Notes under the pieces: generated by a model
What the model was told of the DNA's origin: nothing
The model's database searches: none
The model's input: the letters and a program-made list of their open reading frames with translations, nothing else
Translations under genes and position numbers: made by a program
Shown: positions 1 to 6,363 of the stretch, piece after piece
Layout of the letters: every line of letters begins with the position of its first letter
How positions within the stretch are numbered: position 1 is the stretch's first letter
Assembly (NCBI GenBank): GCA_039808325.1
Contig: JBDHSU010000134.1
Coordinates: forward strand, 1 to 10,915
Reading direction: 5' to 3'
DNA from: JAFKKS01 sp039808325
GTDB lineage: Bacteria > Pseudomonadota > Alphaproteobacteria > Rhizobiales > Xanthobacteraceae
DNA length: 10,915 nt

Positions 1-960
1 GAAATTGAAAACGTGACTCACCGCCGGGATGTCGAGGCCGCGGGCCGCGACGTCGGAGGCGACGAGGATGGTCGCCTCGCCTTTGCGGAACGCGTCGAGC
101 GCCGCCATGCGGGCCGGCTGCTCCATGTCGCCGTGCAGGGCGACGGCGTTGAAGCCATGCTTGGCAAGCGAGCGCTGGAGCAGGGCCACATCGCGCTTGC
201 GGTTGCAGAAGATGATCGCGTTCTGCATCTCGGCAGCGCCGCGCAGAAGCTGCCGCAGCATCGCGCGCTTCTCATGCGGCTCGCCGCCGCAGGACACCAG
301 GGACTGGGTGATCGTGCTGGCCGTGGTCGCCGGGCGGGCGACTTCGACGCGTTGCGGATTGTGCAGGAAGGTGTCGGCGATGCGCTGGATTTCCGGCGGC
401 ATCGTCGCGGTGAAGAAAAGCGTCTGGCGCGTGAAGGGAACCAGTTTGCCGATACGCTCGATGTCGGGAATGAAGCCCATGTCGAGCATGCGGTCGGCTT
501 CGTCGATGACGAGAAGTTCGACGCCGGTGAGGAGAAGGCCGCCGCGCTCGGTATGGTCGAGGAGGCGACCCGGCGTCGCGATGAGGACGTCGACGCCGCG
601 GGTGAGCTTGATGTCCTGGTTGCCGAAGGAGACGCCGCCGATGAGGAGCGCGACGTTGAGCTTATGCTTGGCGCCGTATTTCTCGAAATGCTCGAAGACT
701 TGCGCGGCAAGCTCGCGCGTCGGCTCGAGGATCAGCGTGCGGGGCATGCGCGCCCGCGCGCGGCCTTTCTCGAGCTTGGTGAGCATCGGCAGGACGAACG
801 CCGCCGTCTTGCCGGTGCCGGTCTGCGCAATGCCGAGCACGTCCCGGCCTTCGAGGACGTAGGGAATGGCTTGCTGCTGGATCGGGGTGGGGTTGGTGTA
901 GCCAGCGGCCGCAACGGCTGTGACGACCTTGTCGGACAGGCCGAGCTGGGAAAAGGGCAT
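1..960 (-). CDS. rhlE: RhlE-type DEAD-box RNA helicase, N-terminal 320 residues (3' end beyond window)
   Basis: ATP-dependent RNA helicase, cytoplasmic; the family remodels RNA in ribosome assembly, RNA decay and cold adaptation. Read on the minus strand from ATG 960-958, the frame stays open to base 1. Visible motifs: Q motif (GYTNPTPIQ, residues 20-28), Walker A AQTGTGKT (45-52), PTRELA (80-85), GG (109-110), TPGR (129-132), DEAD (153-156), motif III as TAT rather than the usual SAT (184-186), motif IV IIFCNRK (249-255) and motif V VASDVAARGLDI (300-311). Motif VI and the C-terminal tail are cut off. The start is preceded by GAGG four bases upstream, and 'MPFSQLGLSDKV' is a typical family N-terminus. 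An in-frame ATG at 1074 would add 38 residues but has no ribosome binding site and would translate the structured leader. RhlE subtype is inferred from the short N-terminus and overall motif wording; DEAD-box identity is certain. Confidence 0.93.
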   Translation of the reverse strand, partial: MPFSQLGLSDKVVTAVAAAGYTNPTPIQQQAIPYVLEGRDVLGIAQTGTGKTAAFVLPMLTKLEKGRARARMPRTLILEPTRELAAQVFEHFEKYGAKHKLNVALLIGGVSFGNQDIKLTRGVDVLIATPGRLLDHTERGGLLLTGVELLVIDEADRMLDMGFIPDIERIGKLVPFTRQTLFFTATMPPEIQRIADTFLHNPQRVEVARPATTASTITQSLVSCGGEPHEKRAMLRQLLRGAAEMQNAIIFCNRKRDVALLQRSLAKHGFNAVALHGDMEQPARMAALDAFRKGEATILVASDVAARGLDIPAVSHVFNF

Positions 961-986
961 GGAACCTCGGAAGATGGGCTGCCCGG

Positions 987-1040
987 AAAAAGGTTGCCGC
1001 GCATCGCAGGCAACAGGGACGGGGCGCTGCAATGGCAGCC
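987..1040 (-). promoter_or_regulatory. Structured 5' leader of the helicase gene; attenuator-like hairpin plus U-tract
   Basis: In the minus-strand RNA, 1014-993 folds as six pairs (GUUGCC with GGCAAC), a one-base bulge, three further pairs (GCG/CGC) and a three-base loop. One C later comes a run of five U (991-987), the layout of an intrinsic terminator. Upstream, 1039-1026 forms a smaller hairpin (GCTGC, four-base loop, GCAGC). Seven bases overlapping it (1040-1034, GGCTGCC) are exactly complementary to GGCAGCC at 983-977, beyond the U-tract. Two alternative folds are therefore possible. The elements are directly visible; attenuation or a temperature or helicase response is inference. Confidence 0.45.
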
Positions 1041-1069
1041 GAATCTTGCGTTCGCTCCAGTCTGAGCCG

Positions 1070-1097
1070 AACATAACGAGAAATATGGCAAAGTCAA
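1070..1097 (-). promoter_or_regulatory. Sigma70-like promoter for the DEAD-box helicase gene
   Basis: On the minus strand, TTGACT (1097-1092) is followed after 16 bases by TATGTT (1075-1070). That is five of six and four of six matches to the sigma70 consensus. Transcription would start near 1063 and leave an untranslated leader of about 100 nt before ATG 960. The region is clearly AT-richer than its surroundings. It is a prediction from sequence only. Confidence 0.5.
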
Positions 1098-1099
1098 TA

Positions 1100-1114
1100 T
1101 GTTGCAGCGCAACA
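1100..1114. promoter_or_regulatory. Operator-like palindrome TGTTGC-AGC-GCAACA
   Basis: A perfect 6-bp inverted repeat with a three-base spacer lies in the divergent interval, two bases upstream of the helicase -35 box and about 48-62 bases before the hydrolase start. The position suits a regulator acting on either gene. Its binding protein is unknown, and a 6+6 palindrome can arise by chance. Confidence 0.3.
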
Positions 1115-1161
1115 AACTGGCTTAATCATTACTATTTTGCGTGAATCCGGAGGTGAGGGCG

Positions 1162-1860
1162 GTGGCATCGACCCCAATTCTGCTCATTCCGGGCCTGAAT
1201 TGCTCGGCGCGGCTCTATGCCGCGCAGATTCCGGCGCTTTGGCCGTTCGGGCCCGTGACCGTCGCCGACCACCGGTGCGACGACGGCATGGCGGCGATCG
1301 CCGCCCGCATCCTCGCGGCCGCGCCGCCGCGCTTTGCCTTGGCCGGGCTGTCGATGGGCGGCTACATTGCGTTCGAGATCCTGCGGCAGGCGCCCGAACG
1401 GGTCGCCAGGCTGGCGCTGCTCGACACCGGCCCAGGCGTCGACGACGCGGCGCGCAAGGTCGTGCGCGACGCGCAGATCGCCGGGACGCGCGCCGGCCGC
1501 CATATGGAGATCACCGAGACGCTCTATCCGCGCTACGTGCATCCGAGCCGCCACGCGGACGCGGCGCTCCAGCGCATCGTGCACGCGATGGCGGAGGACA
1601 CCGGCGCCGACGCCTTCGTGCGCCAGCTCACGGCGATCAAGACGCGCGCGGATGCGCGGCCGCTGCTTCCGGGCATCGCGTGCCCGACGCTCGTCCTCGT
1701 CGGCGACCATGACGAGGCGACGCCGCCGGCGCTGTCGCGGGAGATGGCGGAAGCGATCCCGGGCGCGTCGCTTGTCGTCGTTCCGGAATGCGGGCACCTC
1801 TCGACGCTCGAGAAGCCGGACGCCGTCAACGCGGCGCTGGTTCATTGGATGAAGACCTGA
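1162..1860 (+). CDS. Alpha/beta-fold hydrolase
   Basis: Small cytoplasmic hydrolase of the alpha/beta superfamily; substrate unknown, probably an ester or thioester. From the chosen start it has 232 residues. The nucleophile elbow GLSMGG places Ser64, GDHD gives the acid Asp184, and ECGHLS gives His212, a complete triad. The N-terminal LLIPGLNCS strand-turn is the usual oxyanion region. GTG at 1162 is chosen because GGAGG (1149-1153) sits eight bases before it. A GTG at 1141 in the same frame would add seven residues but has no ribosome binding site. The stop is 12 bp before the isovaleryl-CoA dehydrogenase gene, so the two are likely co-transcribed. A role in acyl or CoA-ester metabolism is inferred only from that. 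It might equally be annotated as a homoserine-acetyltransferase-like or pimeloyl-ester-carrier-esterase-like protein; the sequence does not decide. Confidence 0.88.
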   Translation: MASTPILLIPGLNCSARLYAAQIPALWPFGPVTVADHRCDDGMAAIAARILAAAPPRFALAGLSMGGYIAFEILRQAPERVARLALLDTGPGVDDAARKVVRDAQIAGTRAGRHMEITETLYPRYVHPSRHADAALQRIVHAMAEDTGADAFVRQLTAIKTRADARPLLPGIACPTLVLVGDHDEATPPALSREMAEAIPGASLVVVPECGHLSTLEKPDAVNAALVHWMKT

Positions 1861-1872
1861 GGCAGGACCTTG

Positions 1873-3045
1873 ATGATCCCCAACAGTTGGAAGACGCTCG
1901 ATTTCGACCTCGGCGAGAACGCGGAGCTGCTGCGCCGGACCGCCACGGATTTCGCGCAGGCGGAAATCGCGCCGCGCGCCGACGAGATCGACCGGACGAA
2001 CACGTTTCCGCGCGACCTGTGGCCGAGGATCGGGGCGCTCGGTCTGCACGGCATCACGGTCGAGGAGGAGTTCGGCGGCTCGGGCCTTGGCTATCTCGAG
2101 CACTGCATCGCGATGGAGGAGATTTCGCGCGCGTCGGGCTCGGTGGGGCTTTCCTACGGCGCGCACTCGAACCTGTGCGTCAACCAGATCCGCAGGAACG
2201 GCAACGACGCGCAGAAGCGCAAATATCTGCCGAAGCTCATTTCCGGCGAGCATGTCGGCGCGCTCGCGATGTCGGAGCCGGGTTCGGGCTCCGATGTCGT
2301 CTCGATGCGCACGCGCGCGGAGAAGAAAGGCGACCGCTACGTCCTCAACGGTTCGAAGATGTGGATCACCAACGGGCCGGAGGCGGAGACGCTCGTCGTC
2401 TATGCCAAGACCGATCCGAGCGCGGGCCCGCGCGGCATCACCGCGTTCCTGATCGAGAAGGGGATGAAGGGCTTCTCCACCGCGCAGAAGCTCGACAAGC
2501 TCGGCATGCGCGGCTCCGACACTTGCGAACTCGTGTTCGAGGATTGCGAGGTGCCGCAGGAGCATGTGCTCGGCAAGGTCAACGAGGGCGTGCGCGTGCT
2601 GATGTCGGGTCTCGACTACGAGCGCGTCGTGCTCGCCGCCGGCCCGCTCGGGCTGATGCAGAACTGCCTCGACGTGGTCATCCCTTACGTGCACGAGCGC
2701 AAGCAGTTCGGCCAGCCGATCGGCGCGTTCCAGATCATGCAGGCCAAGCTCGCCGACATGTATGTGACGATGAATGCCTGCAAGGCTTACGTCTACACGG
2801 TGGCGAAAGCCTGCGACCGCGGCGAGACGACGCGCGAGGACGCGGCCGGCGCGATCCTCTATGCGGCGGAGAAGGCGACGCAGGTGGCGCTCGACGGCAT
2901 CCAGTGCCTCGGCGGCAACGGCTACATCAATGAATTTCCGACCGGGCGCATCCTGCGCGATGCGAAACTTTACGAGATCGGCGCCGGCACCAGCGAGATC
3001 CGCCGCATGCTGATCGGGCGCGAGCTGTTCGAGAAGACGTCCTGA
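1873..3045 (+). CDS. ivd: Isovaleryl-CoA dehydrogenase
   Basis: FAD-dependent acyl-CoA dehydrogenase that oxidises isovaleryl-CoA to 3-methylcrotonyl-CoA in leucine breakdown and passes electrons to ETF. It has 390 residues, the full family length. The N-terminal helical domain is followed by the FAD/substrate motif LAMSEPGSGSD (131-141) and WITNG (164-168), then the C-terminal helical domain with RKQFGQPI (276-283) and CLGGNGY (345-351). The catalytic base places it in the subfamily. In medium-chain dehydrogenases Glu lies in YEGTS near the C-terminus, but here that site is Ala371 (EIGAGTSE), and the glutamate is Glu250 in GLDYERVVLAAGPLG, as in isovaleryl-CoA dehydrogenases. Start is ATG 1873 with AGGA five bases upstream; the TTG at 1870 is less likely. 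It follows the hydrolase gene by 12 bp. The usual leucine-pathway partners (carboxylase subunits, hydratase, lyase) are absent here. Confidence 0.93.
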   Translation: MIPNSWKTLDFDLGENAELLRRTATDFAQAEIAPRADEIDRTNTFPRDLWPRIGALGLHGITVEEEFGGSGLGYLEHCIAMEEISRASGSVGLSYGAHSNLCVNQIRRNGNDAQKRKYLPKLISGEHVGALAMSEPGSGSDVVSMRTRAEKKGDRYVLNGSKMWITNGPEAETLVVYAKTDPSAGPRGITAFLIEKGMKGFSTAQKLDKLGMRGSDTCELVFEDCEVPQEHVLGKVNEGVRVLMSGLDYERVVLAAGPLGLMQNCLDVVIPYVHERKQFGQPIGAFQIMQAKLADMYVTMNACKAYVYTVAKACDRGETTREDAAGAILYAAEKATQVALDGIQCLGGNGYINEFPTGRILRDAKLYEIGAGTSEIRRMLIGRELFEKTS

Positions 3046-3070
3046 CGGATCGGCGCCACACGCCGAACAT

Positions 3071-3101
3071 TTGACAGCGCGGCGTGGGTGCCGCGTATTG
3101 A
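3071..3101 (+). promoter_or_regulatory. Possible promoter for the aldo-keto reductase/queC pair
   Basis: A perfect -35 hexamer TTGACA (3071-3076) is followed by TATTGA (3096-3101) at 19 bases, a poor and widely spaced -10. Transcription would start almost at the ribosome binding site (AAGGA, 3109-3113), leaving a very short leader. The intergenic gap of 75 bp has room for a promoter, but the -10 match is weak. Confidence 0.28.
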
Positions 3102-3120
3102 GGCATTCAAGGAACTCGCC

Positions 3121-3939
3121 ATGCAAATCATCGAAGCGAACGGGGCCAGGATTCCGGCGGTGGGACTCGGCACCTGGCAACTGTCCAGCGACACCGCCCT
3201 CAACACGGTCAGCGAGGCGCTCAAGCTCGGCTATCGCCACGTCGATACGGCGGCGATGTATGGCAACGAGGCGGAGGTCGGCGAAGGCATCCGCGCCTCC
3301 GGCGTCAAGCGTGAGGACGTGTTCCTGACCACCAAGGTTCCGCGGCAGAGCATCGGCGCCGGCGACCTCGAGCGCGCCGTCGAGGAGAGCCTGAAGAAGC
3401 TGAAATTTCCCAGCGTCGATCTGATCCTCATCCATTGGCCGAACGACGAGATCCCGCTCGCGGAATCGATTGCCGCGCTCAACAACGTGAAACGCAACGG
3501 GCTGGCGCGGCACATCGGCGTGTCGAACTTCACGGTGGCGCTGCTGGAGGAGGCGGTGAAGCTGAGCAAGGAGCCGCTCGTCACCAATCAGATCGAGCTG
3601 CATCCCTTCATCGACGGCGACAAGATCGTCGCGGCGTGCCGCAGGCACAAGCTGTCCGTCACCGCTTATTGCCCGGTGGCGCGCGGCAACGCCGCTGGCA
3701 ACGACGTGCTGGCGCGCGTCGGCAAAGCGCACGGCAAAAGCGCGGCGCAGGTGTCGCTGCGCTATCTCGTGCAGCAGGGGTTCGTGGTCATCCCGCGCAC
3801 CTCGAAGGTGGAGCACCTCAAGGACAACCTCGCGATCTTCGACTTCGCCCTGTCGCACGCGGAAATGGGCGAGGTGCATGCGCTGTCACACCCCGGCGGC
3901 CGCGTCGTGAAGGTCGGCTTCGCGCCGGCGTGGGATTGA
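3121..3939 (+). CDS. Aldo-keto reductase, 2,5-diketo-gluconate-reductase-like
   Basis: NAD(P)H-dependent carbonyl reductase with a (beta/alpha)8 barrel, 272 residues, cytoplasmic. The catalytic tetrad is complete: Asp42 and Tyr47 in HVDTAAMYGNE, Lys72 in LTTKVP, His105 in LILIHWP. The signature GVSNFTVALLE (133-143) and the cofactor-binding segment IPRTSKVEHLKDN (224-236) are present; the latter normally reads IPKS with a basic pocket for the 2'-phosphate of NADPH. Start ATG 3121 has AAGGA seven bases upstream; an upstream GTG at 3088 has no such support. Family members reduce 2,5-diketo-D-gluconate, methylglyoxal and other small aldehydes or ketones, so the substrate cannot be named. The stop lies eight bases before queC, implying a shared transcript and probably coupled translation. 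Confidence 0.92.
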   Translation: MQIIEANGARIPAVGLGTWQLSSDTALNTVSEALKLGYRHVDTAAMYGNEAEVGEGIRASGVKREDVFLTTKVPRQSIGAGDLERAVEESLKKLKFPSVDLILIHWPNDEIPLAESIAALNNVKRNGLARHIGVSNFTVALLEEAVKLSKEPLVTNQIELHPFIDGDKIVAACRRHKLSVTAYCPVARGNAAGNDVLARVGKAHGKSAAQVSLRYLVQQGFVVIPRTSKVEHLKDNLAIFDFALSHAEMGEVHALSHPGGRVVKVGFAPAWD

Positions 3940-3947
3940 GCGAGCGC

Positions 3948-4661
3948 ATGCAGAAGGAGGGGGCGCTCGTCTTGTTCTCGGGCGGACAAGACTCGACGGT
4001 CTGTCTCGCCTGGGCGCTGTCGCGCTTCAGGCGCGTCGAGACGATTGGATTCGGTTACGGCCAGCGCCACGCCATCGAGCTCGAGGTGCGGCCGCGTGTG
4101 CGCGAGATGGTCGCGAACCTGCATTCGCAATGGCGGGAGCGGCTCGACGACGATCATGTGCTCGACCTCGATACGCTCGGGCGGATTTCCGAGACGAGCC
4201 TGACCCGGGAAACGGCCATCGCCTTCGCCGATAGCGGACTGCCGAACACGTTCGTTCCGGGACGCAATCTCGTCTTCTTTACGTTCGCCGCCGCCGTCGC
4301 CTATCGGCGCGGACTGAAGCACCTCGTTGCCGGGATGTGCGAGACTGACTTCTCCGGATATCCGGACTGCCGCGACGATACGCTCAAGGCGATGCAAGTC
4401 GCGCTGAGCTTGGGGCTCGATCGTCGCTTCGTCATCGACACGCCGCTGATGTGGATCGACAAGGCCGCGACCTGGGAGCTCGCCTCCGAACTCGGCGGCG
4501 ACGCTCTCGTGAAGCTCATCGTGGAGGAGACGCACACCTGCTATCTGGGCGAGCGCACTCGCCGGCATGCATGGGGCGCCGGCTGCGGAACTTGCCCGGC
4601 CTGCGCGCTGCGCGCGCAAGGATTTGCCAAGTGGCAAGAACGCAGGGGCGCGCGCGCGTAA
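3948..4661 (+). CDS. queC: 7-cyano-7-deazaguanine (preQ0) synthase QueC
   Basis: ATP-dependent, zinc-containing enzyme that converts 7-carboxy-7-deazaguanine and ammonia to preQ0 in queuosine biosynthesis. It has 237 residues, close to E. coli QueC. The PP-loop ATPase motif is SGGQDS (11-16). FVPGRN (102-107), AGMCETDFSGYPDCR (128-142) and PLMWIDKAATW (166-176) are QueC hallmarks. Four zinc-ligand cysteines are Cys198 (HTCY) and Cys213, Cys216 and Cys219 (GCGTCPAC). Start ATG 3948 lies eight bases after the reductase stop with only a weak GAG upstream; a TTG at 3936 overlapping that stop is the alternative. The frame is open far upstream through the reductase gene, but that stretch is a shadow frame. 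queD, queE and queF are not in the window, so this copy is separated from its usual partners. Confidence 0.95.
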   Translation: MQKEGALVLFSGGQDSTVCLAWALSRFRRVETIGFGYGQRHAIELEVRPRVREMVANLHSQWRERLDDDHVLDLDTLGRISETSLTRETAIAFADSGLPNTFVPGRNLVFFTFAAAVAYRRGLKHLVAGMCETDFSGYPDCRDDTLKAMQVALSLGLDRRFVIDTPLMWIDKAATWELASELGGDALVKLIVEETHTCYLGERTRRHAWGAGCGTCPACALRAQGFAKWQERRGARA

Positions 4662-4681
4662 CGAACTCCCTTCTTCACCGC

Positions 4682-4743
4682 GTTTTCCGGTTTGTCGCCC
4701 TTTCTGCGGCGAACCGATTCCCACTTCATCGCAAAACGCTCTA
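4682..4743 (-). repeat. Rhizobiales-type interspersed intergenic element (one copy)
   Basis: Read on the minus strand this begins TAGAGCGTTTTGCGATGAAG and continues TGGGAATCGGTTCGCCGC. It closely resembles a short element I recall from many Bradyrhizobium/Rhodopseudomonas intergenic regions (AGAGCGTTTT, GAAGTGG, then CGGTTCGC, often ending in AAAACGC). On the plus strand it contains an imperfect hairpin: CGGTT and CGCC within 4688-4699 pair with GGCG and AACCG at 4708-4716, with a TGT bulge. It fills about half the 121-bp queC-to-RraA gap. Family membership is from memory. No second copy was noticed in this window. Confidence 0.5.
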
Positions 4744-4782
4744 TGGTCTGCGCCTCTTCATACCGTTTAAGCGAGATTTCCG

Positions 4783-5487
4783 ATGTCCCCTCTGCCATCC
4801 AGCATTGCCGATAGCCTGCATGCGGTTTCCACCGCGACCCTGACGACCGTTCTCTTGAAGCGCGGCATTCGGCGAAGTTGGATGCGGGGACCGAAACCGA
4901 TCGCTCAGGGCTACAAGCGCGCCGTCGGGCGTGCCTTCACGCTGCGGTTCGTGCCCGCGCGCGAGGATCTCGCGACGCCGGAATCCTGGGCGTCGCCGAA
5001 GTCGACGCGCGGCGCCATCGAGGCGATGCCGGAAGGCGTCATCGCCGTCGCGGACGCGATGGGCGTGACGGACGCCGGAATCTTCGGTGACATCCTGGTC
5101 GCGCGCATGAAGAAACGCGGCGTGCAGGCGCTGGTCACCGACGGCGTCATGCGCGATATCGCCGGCGTGCTCGGAACCGGACTTCCGGTCTGGGGCTCGG
5201 GCGCCGCGGCGCCGCCTTCGGTTGCGAGCCTGACCTTCGTCGGGTGGCAGGAGCCGATCGGCTGCGGCGGCATCGCGATCTTCCCCGACGACGTGATCGT
5301 CGCCGACGACGACGGCGCGGTGGTCATTCCGCAGGCGATCGTCGAGGAGGTCACGCAGGCGGCCGTCGAGCAGGAGCGGTTCGAGACCTGGGCCGTCGGC
5401 GAAGTCGAGAAGGGCGTGCCGTTGCCGGGGCTCTATCCGCCGAACGCCGAGACGAAGGCGCGCTACGAGCGCGAGATCAAGCGATAG
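4783..5487 (+). CDS. RraA/HMG-aldolase superfamily protein
   Basis: Member of the RraA-like fold, which includes class II 4-hydroxy-4-methyl-2-oxoglutarate aldolases/oxaloacetate decarboxylases and the E. coli RNase E inhibitor RraA. It has 234 residues, longer than E. coli RraA. GD at 102-103 and the Arg-Asp pair in TDGVMRD (Arg124, Asp125) match the substrate- and metal-binding residues of the aldolases. VIVADDDGAVVIP (171-183) is the conserved C-terminal strand. Keeping this active-site set favours a metal-dependent lyase or aldolase over a pure RNase regulator, although databases often label such proteins 'ribonuclease activity regulator RraA'. The ATG start has only a weak GAGA upstream. 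The next gene begins 36 bp after its stop. The interspersed repeat lies just upstream. Confidence 0.85.
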   Translation: MSPLPSSIADSLHAVSTATLTTVLLKRGIRRSWMRGPKPIAQGYKRAVGRAFTLRFVPAREDLATPESWASPKSTRGAIEAMPEGVIAVADAMGVTDAGIFGDILVARMKKRGVQALVTDGVMRDIAGVLGTGLPVWGSGAAAPPSVASLTFVGWQEPIGCGGIAIFPDDVIVADDDGAVVIPQAIVEEVTQAAVEQERFETWAVGEVEKGVPLPGLYPPNAETKARYEREIKR

Positions 5488-5523
5488 CGGACAGGGGCGC
5501 ACCGGCGGCGGGCGGCAGGCGTC

Positions 5524-6336
5524 ATGTTCTTCCTCGCCTCGAAGCTCTTCGACTTCGTTGCCACGCCGTCGAATGTCCTGATCTGCTGCGTCGTCGCCGG
5601 CGGCGTCCTTCTTTCGACGCGCTTTACGCGCGCCGGGCGAAGGCTGGTGCTCGTCGCCGGCGTCCTGTTGTTGCTTTTTGGCGTCACGCCGTTGGGCAAG
5701 CTGCTGATCCTGCCGCTCGAGCAGCGCTTTCCGCCATGGGATCCGGCGGGCAAAGCGCCCGACGGGATCATTGTTCTTGGCGGCGCAGTGGAGCCGGCCT
5801 TTCTCGATCGTGGCGTGCATTCGCTGCTGAATGAATCGGCCGAGCGCGTCACCGCGGCGGTCGATCTCGCGCGCCGGTATCCCGAGGCCAGGATCGTTCT
5901 CTCGGGCGGCAACGCCTCGATCCTCCCCGGCGGCCGGCATACCGAGGGCGACGCGACGGCCGCGCTTCTCGAAGCGCTCGGCGTCGCGCGCGCGCGTCTC
6001 ATCGTCGAGGATCGCTCGCGGACCACGGCGGAGAACGCAACCTTCAGCAAGGCGGTGGCCGCGGCGAAGCCGGGCGAGCGCTGGCTATTGGTCACATCGG
6101 CCAATCATATGCCGCGCGCCATCGGCACCTTTCGCAAGGCCGGTTTCCCGGTCGAGGCCTTCCCCGTCGACATGAAGACGAGCGGACCGGACGATCTCAT
6201 GCGTCCCTTCCGCACGATGAGCAGTGGCTTGAAACTGACGGATACGGCCATGCACGAATGGATCGGCCTCATCGGCTACTGGCTGGCGGGGCGCACCAGC
6301 GCGCTTTTTCCCGGCCCGCTGCCGGAAAAGCCCTGA
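5524..6336 (+). CDS. YdcF/ElyC-type DUF218 envelope protein
   Basis: Inner-membrane protein of the DUF218 family (SanA, YdcF, ElyC). It has 270 residues, near E. coli ElyC, a factor linked to cell-envelope and lipid-carrier homeostasis. Two hydrophobic segments at about 12-31 and 41-60 anchor it. The DUF218 domain follows (about 80-250) with DGIIVLGGAV (80-89), RIVLSGGN (123-130), RTTAEN (166-171), LLVTSANHMPRA (188-199) and a closing HEWIG...YWLAG (244-256). The layout, two spans then a periplasmic domain, fits ElyC better than the soluble YdcF. The start ATG follows GGCAGG at a short distance. It lies 36 bp after the RraA-like gene, so the two may share a transcript, but no functional link is evident. 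Specific function is inferred from the family only. Confidence 0.88.
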   Translation: MFFLASKLFDFVATPSNVLICCVVAGGVLLSTRFTRAGRRLVLVAGVLLLLFGVTPLGKLLILPLEQRFPPWDPAGKAPDGIIVLGGAVEPAFLDRGVHSLLNESAERVTAAVDLARRYPEARIVLSGGNASILPGGRHTEGDATAALLEALGVARARLIVEDRSRTTAENATFSKAVAAAKPGERWLLVTSANHMPRAIGTFRKAGFPVEAFPVDMKTSGPDDLMRPFRTMSSGLKLTDTAMHEWIGLIGYWLAGRTSALFPGPLPEKP

Positions 6337-6363
6337 TCCGGCGCGGTTCGCCGACGGTTTATG

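Noticed and set aside
13..1065. A 350-codon plus-strand frame opposite the helicase
   Set aside because: The minus strand carries every DEAD-box motif in one frame from 960 to 1; the plus frame is its shadow.
1123..1140. TACTAT (1130-1135) as a -10 box for the hydrolase
   Set aside because: No acceptable -35 at 16-18 bases; TTGCAG is 22 bases away. A promoter probably exists in this AT-rich stretch, but I cannot place it.
1132..3879. A 915-codon open frame on the minus strand across the hydrolase, ivd and reductase genes
   Set aside because: Composition is Arg/His/Asp-rich with no recognisable motif, and it lies opposite three clear plus-strand genes; long antisense frames are expected at this GC content.
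3435..3947. Possible N-terminal extension of QueC into the reductase gene
   Set aside because: The residues before Met 3948 are Arg/Ala-rich shadow sequence, while the QueC family starts a few residues before the SGGxDS motif.
6339..6353. Hairpin CGGCG-CGGTT-CGCCG after the DUF218 gene as a terminator
   Set aside because: Only five pairs and no T-run; too weak to call.
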